Shown here piece by piece: positions 59,040 through 64,000 of a stretch of 64,000 nt of DNA. The translations under genes and the position numbers were made by a program. Numbering within the stretch: the stretch's first letter is position 1; every line of letters starts with the position of its first letter. Origin of the DNA: Pieris napi (Eukaryota > Arthropoda > Insecta > Lepidoptera > Pieridae); NCBI RefSeq assembly GCF_905475465.1, contig NC_062240.1, forward strand, positions 9,005,001 to 9,069,000, given 5' to 3'. The notes under the pieces are model-generated. The model was not told the DNA's origin, did no database searches, and was given only the letters and a program-made list of their open reading frames with translations.

Positions 59040-59460
59040 ACAGAGTAAACACTGGAGTCAAATCAGCGCCAAGTTAATCCGTTTAGGTGTGCGAACCCAC
59101 TTGATTAAGTTTAATTTATTTTAAAAATCAGCGCGGGCCGCCTACGGCGCTGGGTCCCTTCAAAATACATTATTCAGTGTTTTAGAATAATTTTCAAATT
59201 CGATTACATAGGGCCGACCCTTCGTAAGTGGGTGGGCCGGGTAGCGGCGGGCGTATTTAGCCAACACGGGGGTCTACGCGTGCGACGCTGATTTGAATAT
59301 ACGCCGCACGTGGCTTCGGGCCCGGGGGACTCTGATCATATTTCAAATGTCACCAACGATGTCTCACTCAGATACTATCGGCCGATAAACGGCTAGATAC
59401 CGGCAAGGGTGGAGGTCTGGGAGCAATTTTTTACTCCGCGATTACCGGCTGCGTTTGACA
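59040..59460. promoter_or_regulatory. GC/CpG-rich repeat-free regulatory-like block
   Basis: CAGCGCGGGCCGCCTACGGC, GGGCCGGGTAGCGGCGGGCG, CACGTGGCTTCGGGCCCGGG; TTGATTAAGTTTAATTTA suggests homeodomain sites. No coherent ORF. One of the strongest composition shifts in the window. Confidence 0.42.
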
Positions 59461-59726
59461 CCTAGATATTACTTTTCGCTCAGCGCACTCGTACACTACG
59501 TATAAAGGCATTTTGCGGCTAGGCGTAGTGTACTTGAAGTTTATTGGCATGCCAATTTTCCTGGGGAAATTTTTAGTATGGCGCGAATAGGTTTCTGAAA
59601 ATATAACCAATAATATTATAAGACGACTCAGACTACTGATAACTAAACTCATGCAGGATTATTAACTATAATCATAAGAAAAAGCATCAAGTATATATCA
59701 AGTTATCATGTATATATCAACTTTGA

Positions 59727-59999
59727 TCAGTGTTGTCCTAGTAAATTCATCGTGCGACTCATCCCTGAGGTCGTAGATTCGATCCCCGTTTGTGCACCAA
59801 TGGACTTTCTTTCTATTTTGTTCGCTCGAACTGTGAAGGAAAACATCGTGAAGACACCTTAGACCCAAAAAGTCGAGGACGTGTGTCAGGAACAGAAGGC
59901 TCATCACCTACTTGCCTATTAGATTGGCAAATGATCATGAAACAAATACAGAAATCTGAGGCCCAGACCTAAAAAGGTTGAAGCGCCACAGATTTTTTA
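59727..59999 (+). mobile_element. tRNA-derived SINE (family A)
   Basis: CAGTGTTGTCCTAGTAAATTC head (box A damaged), box B GATTCGATCCC, tail GACCTAAAAAGGTTGAAGCG. Confidence 0.83.
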
Positions 60000-60497
60000 T
60001 ATTTTTTTTGAAAATTTAAGCCATCAAATATACACACCTAGTGGAGGTACTTCTACGCAGCGTTCTGTATTCGTAGACATCAACTTATTCAGAATTAATC
60101 CGTTTAAAATCGTTTATTTTACCGAGAATCAAACCCATAGAAACCACATCTGTACCACTCAGCCATAGCATTCAATTAGCGAATTCTCACGTGATGGTAG
60201 CATATAATCGTTGGGAGTGGTGTCGTGTGTGCGACACGCGTGTGCGCGGGCGCCACGTGCCGTCTGACACTCCATTACCACAGCGCTGCTGAAAAATCAC
60301 TAGCATTTAATCATTTAAATTTTAAAGCAAGTAATATTATTAAGATCCAGCTCCGTAGTTGGACAGACACATTTGTCACTGCTCATTCTTCTATATGCAA
60401 GTAGACTTTCTGTCTTCATACTCCAAACAACTTTCATTTCGCCGGGATGTAAACTCTGTATCTTTTGACATACCTTGCCTTACGTAGTTTATAGACC
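60000..60497. other. intergenic
   Basis: 60200-60300 is GC-rich with GTGTGTGCGACACGCGTGTG and CGGGCGCCACGTGCC. Candidate regulatory site. Confidence 0.35.
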
Positions 60498-60666
60498 TGG
60501 AGTTTTTGCCGCGCACCACCACTATGTGGAACCAGCTGCTCACTGAATAATTTCCGATCAATTCGACTTAGAGCCCGGCAACGCACTCGCGAGCACTCTG
60601 GCATTGAGAGTGTCCATTAACATCAGATGAGCCTCCTGCCCATTTGCCCACTGTTGTTAAAAAAAT
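60498..60666 (+). repeat. 5'-truncated LINE tail with RT-ORF end
   Basis: GCCGCGCACCACCACTATGT, then GAACCAGCTGCTCACTGAA, CCCGGCAACGCACTCGCGAG, and GCCCATTTGCCCACTG plus A's. Confidence 0.72.
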
Positions 60667-61189
60667 AGTATATCCCATTCTTATAGGTTTGTTGAATTAA
60701 TTTAAAAAAAATAACATTCTTAATAACGGAGTCGCATATATTAAATTTTCTTTGGAATAAAATAGTAGCAAATATTGACTTATAACGGATTCAATTAATC
60801 GCTCTCCAACGGTATCTCGATACAATACAGTATTATTAATAGTTGAAGACAAATCAAGAGTAATAAGAAATTCAATAACCGTCTTTAATTCTTTGCATTG
60901 TCACCCCAATGCCAAATTTTTAGCAGTTCAAGCACTTTATTTCATTGGAATAAGGTTGATTTTACAAAAAAAATATTTACGTTATTTCGTACAAATCCCT
61001 TTGGCTCCTCGATTATTACTCTCATCGATATAACTTGTACATAGCGAATGTATTAAGGTTTTAGAAAAAAATCTAAACCTGGGTGGGATTCCCAGTCCTA
61101 TCGTGAGTCCAAACCTCGGTTTGGGCACCATTTTTTTATGTAACAGGGGTCTGGAGTTAATTAATAAATAATAAACCTAATGTTAATTA
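60667..61189. other. AT-rich intergenic
   Basis: GTGGGATTCCCAGTCC near 61083 faintly resembles a tRNA/SINE box B, but no box A is found upstream. Confidence 0.4.
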
Positions 61190-61260
61190 AAACTGCCACC
61201 CATAGACACTCACAATGCCAGAGGGCTCGCGCGTGTGTTGCCGGCATTTTAAGAATTTTA
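61190..61260 (-). repeat. short LINE tail fragment
   Basis: Minus strand GCCGGCAACACACGCGCGAG, then CTCTGGCATTGTGAGTGTC. Confidence 0.6.
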
Positions 61261-61529
61261 TGCGCAATTGATACTTGTACTGTAAAAGTTAACAGTTAGG
61301 TTAAGAGCCTCATCCTATTACGCTGTTTTTATTTTTAACTTTTGTATATGACGATTATTTATGTTTTAAATTCTTTAATTTTAATTGGTTTTTTTTATGA
61401 TATACTTATAATTGTGATTACATAAATTAATTTAATTTACAGCATCCGAATGATCACGGTCTATGTCTCAAGAGCGTTCTTGATGCGTATCAACAGTAGC
61501 TGCTGAGAGATGTTTGCAAAAAAAATAAT

Positions 61530-61729
61530 AATCAGAATTTCTGTATTTATTTGTATTTGTTTTTTCTAATAGGCACGTAGGAGATTAGCCTTTTGTGCTT
61601 CACACATGCCTTCTAAGGCATGACGCTTTCCTTACAATGTTTTCCTTCACCGTACGAGCAAGTTTTAAAGGCTTCAAGCAGATGATGGTGCACAGCCCTG
61701 CACACCTGACTATGCCAAAACTGCTAACA
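61530..61729 (-). mobile_element. tRNA-derived SINE (family A), decayed
   Basis: Minus strand GCAGTTTTGGCATAGTCAGG head, TGAAGGAAAACATTGTAAGG core; box B is lost. Confidence 0.6.
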
Positions 61730-63538
61730 CTTTCGTAATTCTTTACTTTAATATACTAGTATAAGATTTTTACAATTAATTATTACGTAGTTAATGAAAT
61801 TCCCTCTGATATACATCTCATTTCAAAAAGTAGGGTACCTCGTACCAAGCAATCAAATCTCCGTCTGTGCCATATGTTGCATTTATTATTAAGTTATATT
61901 TTTATTTATTTACCGTTGGGACGAGTGTTTAAGCCGACATTTATGATATTCTCATGTGGTTTGCGAGGGTGCCGGCTGATGCGCCATTGTTTCACCCCTC
62001 CGCCATGATTGATTCTTGTTGCGTAATAAGTTTGAGAAAAAGATTTTTAATAGGGTGTTTTGAAGGGAAATTAAAGTTTGGTCGCTAAAATTTATCGTAA
62101 TTAATATTTTTGATTATATGTTTAATAAGAATACGAATCTTTATATTGGTTTGCGGGTATCACACTACTGTTGTAGTATATGAAAAATAAGTGTATAAAT
62201 ATGCTATATATTTGTATATAAACAACCAAAAATTACCACAGTTTATATTCCAAAGAGCATATCAAACTACCTAGGTATATGTGCATCTTATACTGTGGTC
62301 ATTAAAACAAAGTTATCTTACAAGCAAACAAATGTAACAAAAACATTTAAACGTCATCTATAAAAGTCATACAATGATAAAGTAAAGTACAGTTCAATAT
62401 CTAGTATCGATTTAAAGTATCGATAACGTCGATTCGAATACTAACTCGATGCAATATTTTAAATCGCTCCCCATTGTATAGTTGATAGCAGATGAAAATG
62501 CTTGAAAGTGCGCCGATCCCGTGATCCGCGCTTACTTCGATATTATTTCTGTAGCACAAAGGGACCCATCAAATCACGCGTCGACCTCGGGCCTGCACTG
62601 AAAAATGAAACTTGTAATCGGAATAGCTGATGACGATGTTTTTTATGCATCATTGATTTATAGAACGTAGGTATTGCAGGTTAAACGATTTTATGTAACG
62701 AATAATGGCAATCGAATTGGTGTTTTGGCCGGTAATAGAGACAAGTACGGGGTGGACACATCACTAGAATATGTGTGCTAACATAGATACTAAGATCTAT
62801 GGTTATTGTCAACTGTCAAATATTTTTATACCGATTTGTCATGCCAAGTCAATTAATATAGTCCTATAATTATTTATAATCTATCCAAAAAAACAAAAGA
62901 AAGTCGTTCGAAATTGTATTGAATCTGTTGTTGTCAGTTCTCAAGTTATTATCATTCGTGTAGACCTCATTACTTATAGTATTCGATTTAAAAGTAGCCA
63001 AGTACCTATTGAGCAGATAGTTTTCGAGTCATAAACTGATCCTGACGACCTGCCTGTTAATATATTTAATGCAATACCAATCTGTTACCTCATAAGGTGA
63101 CTTAACACATACAATCGGTAATTTCTCGGTATGTTTGTGTTCGTGTGGTAAAATCTCACTTAATGGTTATTGATAAAAAAACGGTTATTATATATACACA
63201 CAGTCTATGTCTAGCGTGTGTATGTACGTATACGAACATAACTATTACTAAAGTCATTGATTAAAAGGAATAACATTAATTAAATAAACAGCTGTTATCA
63301 TTTTTAAAAACATCGTAATGTCATATTTAGTTCCTGTCGTAATCTCTTCGTAATATTACTTGTACAAAATATATTTTGTACAATAAATATCGTCTAAAAT
63401 TACAGAAAATATTACAAATCTATTTGGCAGTTATGTGGTCTTTTAGTGTATAAGTCATGATTTTCTTAAACTTTCATCATTGAGAAATCACAGATATGTC
63501 ATAAGCAAAAGAAAAAATAAATTCATTCATAAGTTTGA
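61730..63538. other. intergenic with a GC-richer patch
   Basis: 62400-62650 is repeat-free and CpG-containing (AGTGCGCCGATCCCGTGATC, CACGCGTCGACCTCGGGCC), preceded by ATCGAT-type words. The rest is AT-rich. Confidence 0.35.
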
Positions 63539-63670
63539 TTGACGGCGGTGCGCATAGCACTGCGGGATACCTCAAGGGTTCTTCAAAAAACGCCATCGAA
63601 CCGCCTTGTTTCGCCATATTGGGGTAACATTGGTACTCGGGGCGCCCACTGCAATAGTTTATTAGAGAAA
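63539..63670. other. compact GC-richer block of unknown nature
   Basis: 132 bp with distinct composition (CATCGAACCGCCTTGTTTCG, GTACTCGGGGCGCCCACTGC) in AT-rich DNA. It is open on both strands. On the minus strand CTATTGCAG could be a splice acceptor before it and a frame containing YPNMAKQGGSMAFFEEPLRY, but no donor is convincing. Could be an exon, a transposon fragment or a non-coding element. Confidence 0.25.
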
Positions 63671-64000
63671 TCATTAAATGCTAGCGAAAATACAGCTTTG
63701 GGGGACAATTTTTGCGTTTATCGAGAGCTTTTAGAATGCGTTTTCTGCTTTTATTGTTTTTGGTAATGAAGGTGATTAATAGATGCTTTAAAATCTATTA
63801 CAGTTTAATCGAAATGTATATCTATCAGACTGAAGTTATGTTCTTATATAAATGGATTACGTTAACCTTGTCCATATTTCTTATTACAATTATCTTTTTG
63901 CCTAAAAAAAATAATTGTAAACAGCGTTATTTACTAAATGTTGTGGACTTTATGTCCATCAGAGACAATGTCTGATTCTAATAGTGACAGAATTCAAATC
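63671..64000. other. AT-rich intergenic to window end
   Basis: An 87-codon ORF here is hydrophobic and AT-driven, with no recognised family. Confidence 0.4.

Noticed and set aside
61070..61150. tRNA-like GGGATTCCC segment
   Set aside because: No box A at the right spacing and no second copy in the window.
1..64000. CRISPR arrays, operons, bacterial-type promoters or riboswitches
   Set aside because: The sequence is clearly eukaryotic (spliced gene, SINEs, Helitrons), and no regularly spaced direct-repeat array is present.
1..64000. Known insect microRNAs
   Set aside because: A visual scan for common mature sequences (let-7, bantam, miR-1, -7, -8, -9, -10, -124) found none; a hairpin-prediction run with small-RNA reads would be needed for others.

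Overview
The window looks like nuclear DNA from a moth or butterfly (Lepidoptera). It is AT-rich and dominated by short repeats of kinds I recognise from lepidopteran genomes: a tRNA-derived SINE (18 copies found), 5'-truncated Jockey/CR1-like LINE tails ending in a GGCCGGCAACGCACTCGCGA-type segment, RTE-clade tails, Helitrons and a hAT element. There is no operon-like packing, no rRNA and no CRISPR array. The species cannot be named from sequence alone.

Only one host gene can be supported. It lies on the minus strand at about 2.0-6.9 kb: a non-coding first exon, a 198-bp intron, a coding exon, a 340-bp intron and a final coding exon, giving a 164-residue protein I do not recognise (Ser-rich middle, a C-x2-C pair close to the C terminus). 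Downstream of its stop are about 3.75 kb with no recognisable transposon and no minus-strand AATAAA until 1998, best read as a very long 3' UTR. A 607-bp hAT element with a perfect 8-bp target duplication sits exactly between its first exon and a GC-rich promoter-like stretch. Clusters of a GCGCCATCTAG-like motif lie on both sides of the gene.

From about 8 kb to 64 kb I find no further host gene. This stretch mixes (a) transposon debris and (b) compact, GC-richer, CpG-containing, repeat-free blocks (about 10.1-10.6, 14.3-14.5, 16.6-16.8, 20.2-20.6, 21.2-21.4, 24.2-24.35, 30.3-31.35, 34.0-34.3, 36.3-36.65, 41.6-43.4, 46.4-46.55, 51.55-51.7, 54.6-56.0, 59.0-59.5 and 62.4-62.65 kb). That resembles the regulatory gene desert of a developmental gene lying outside the window, but this is inference: conservation was not tested.

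The one long ORF (48.07-51.33 kb, +) is the endonuclease/reverse-transcriptase polyprotein of a nearly intact non-LTR retrotransposon. Better-defined mobile elements are two non-autonomous Helitrons with textbook ends (29.63-29.92 and 40.66-41.00 kb), a TIR element (33.27-33.60 kb), a two-copy family with palindromic inverted ends (26.65 and 35.22 kb), a foldback element with near-perfect 51-bp arms (22.6 kb, with a half copy at 40.2 kb) and two copies of a repeat that has acquired a LINE tail (12.27 and 38.33 kb).
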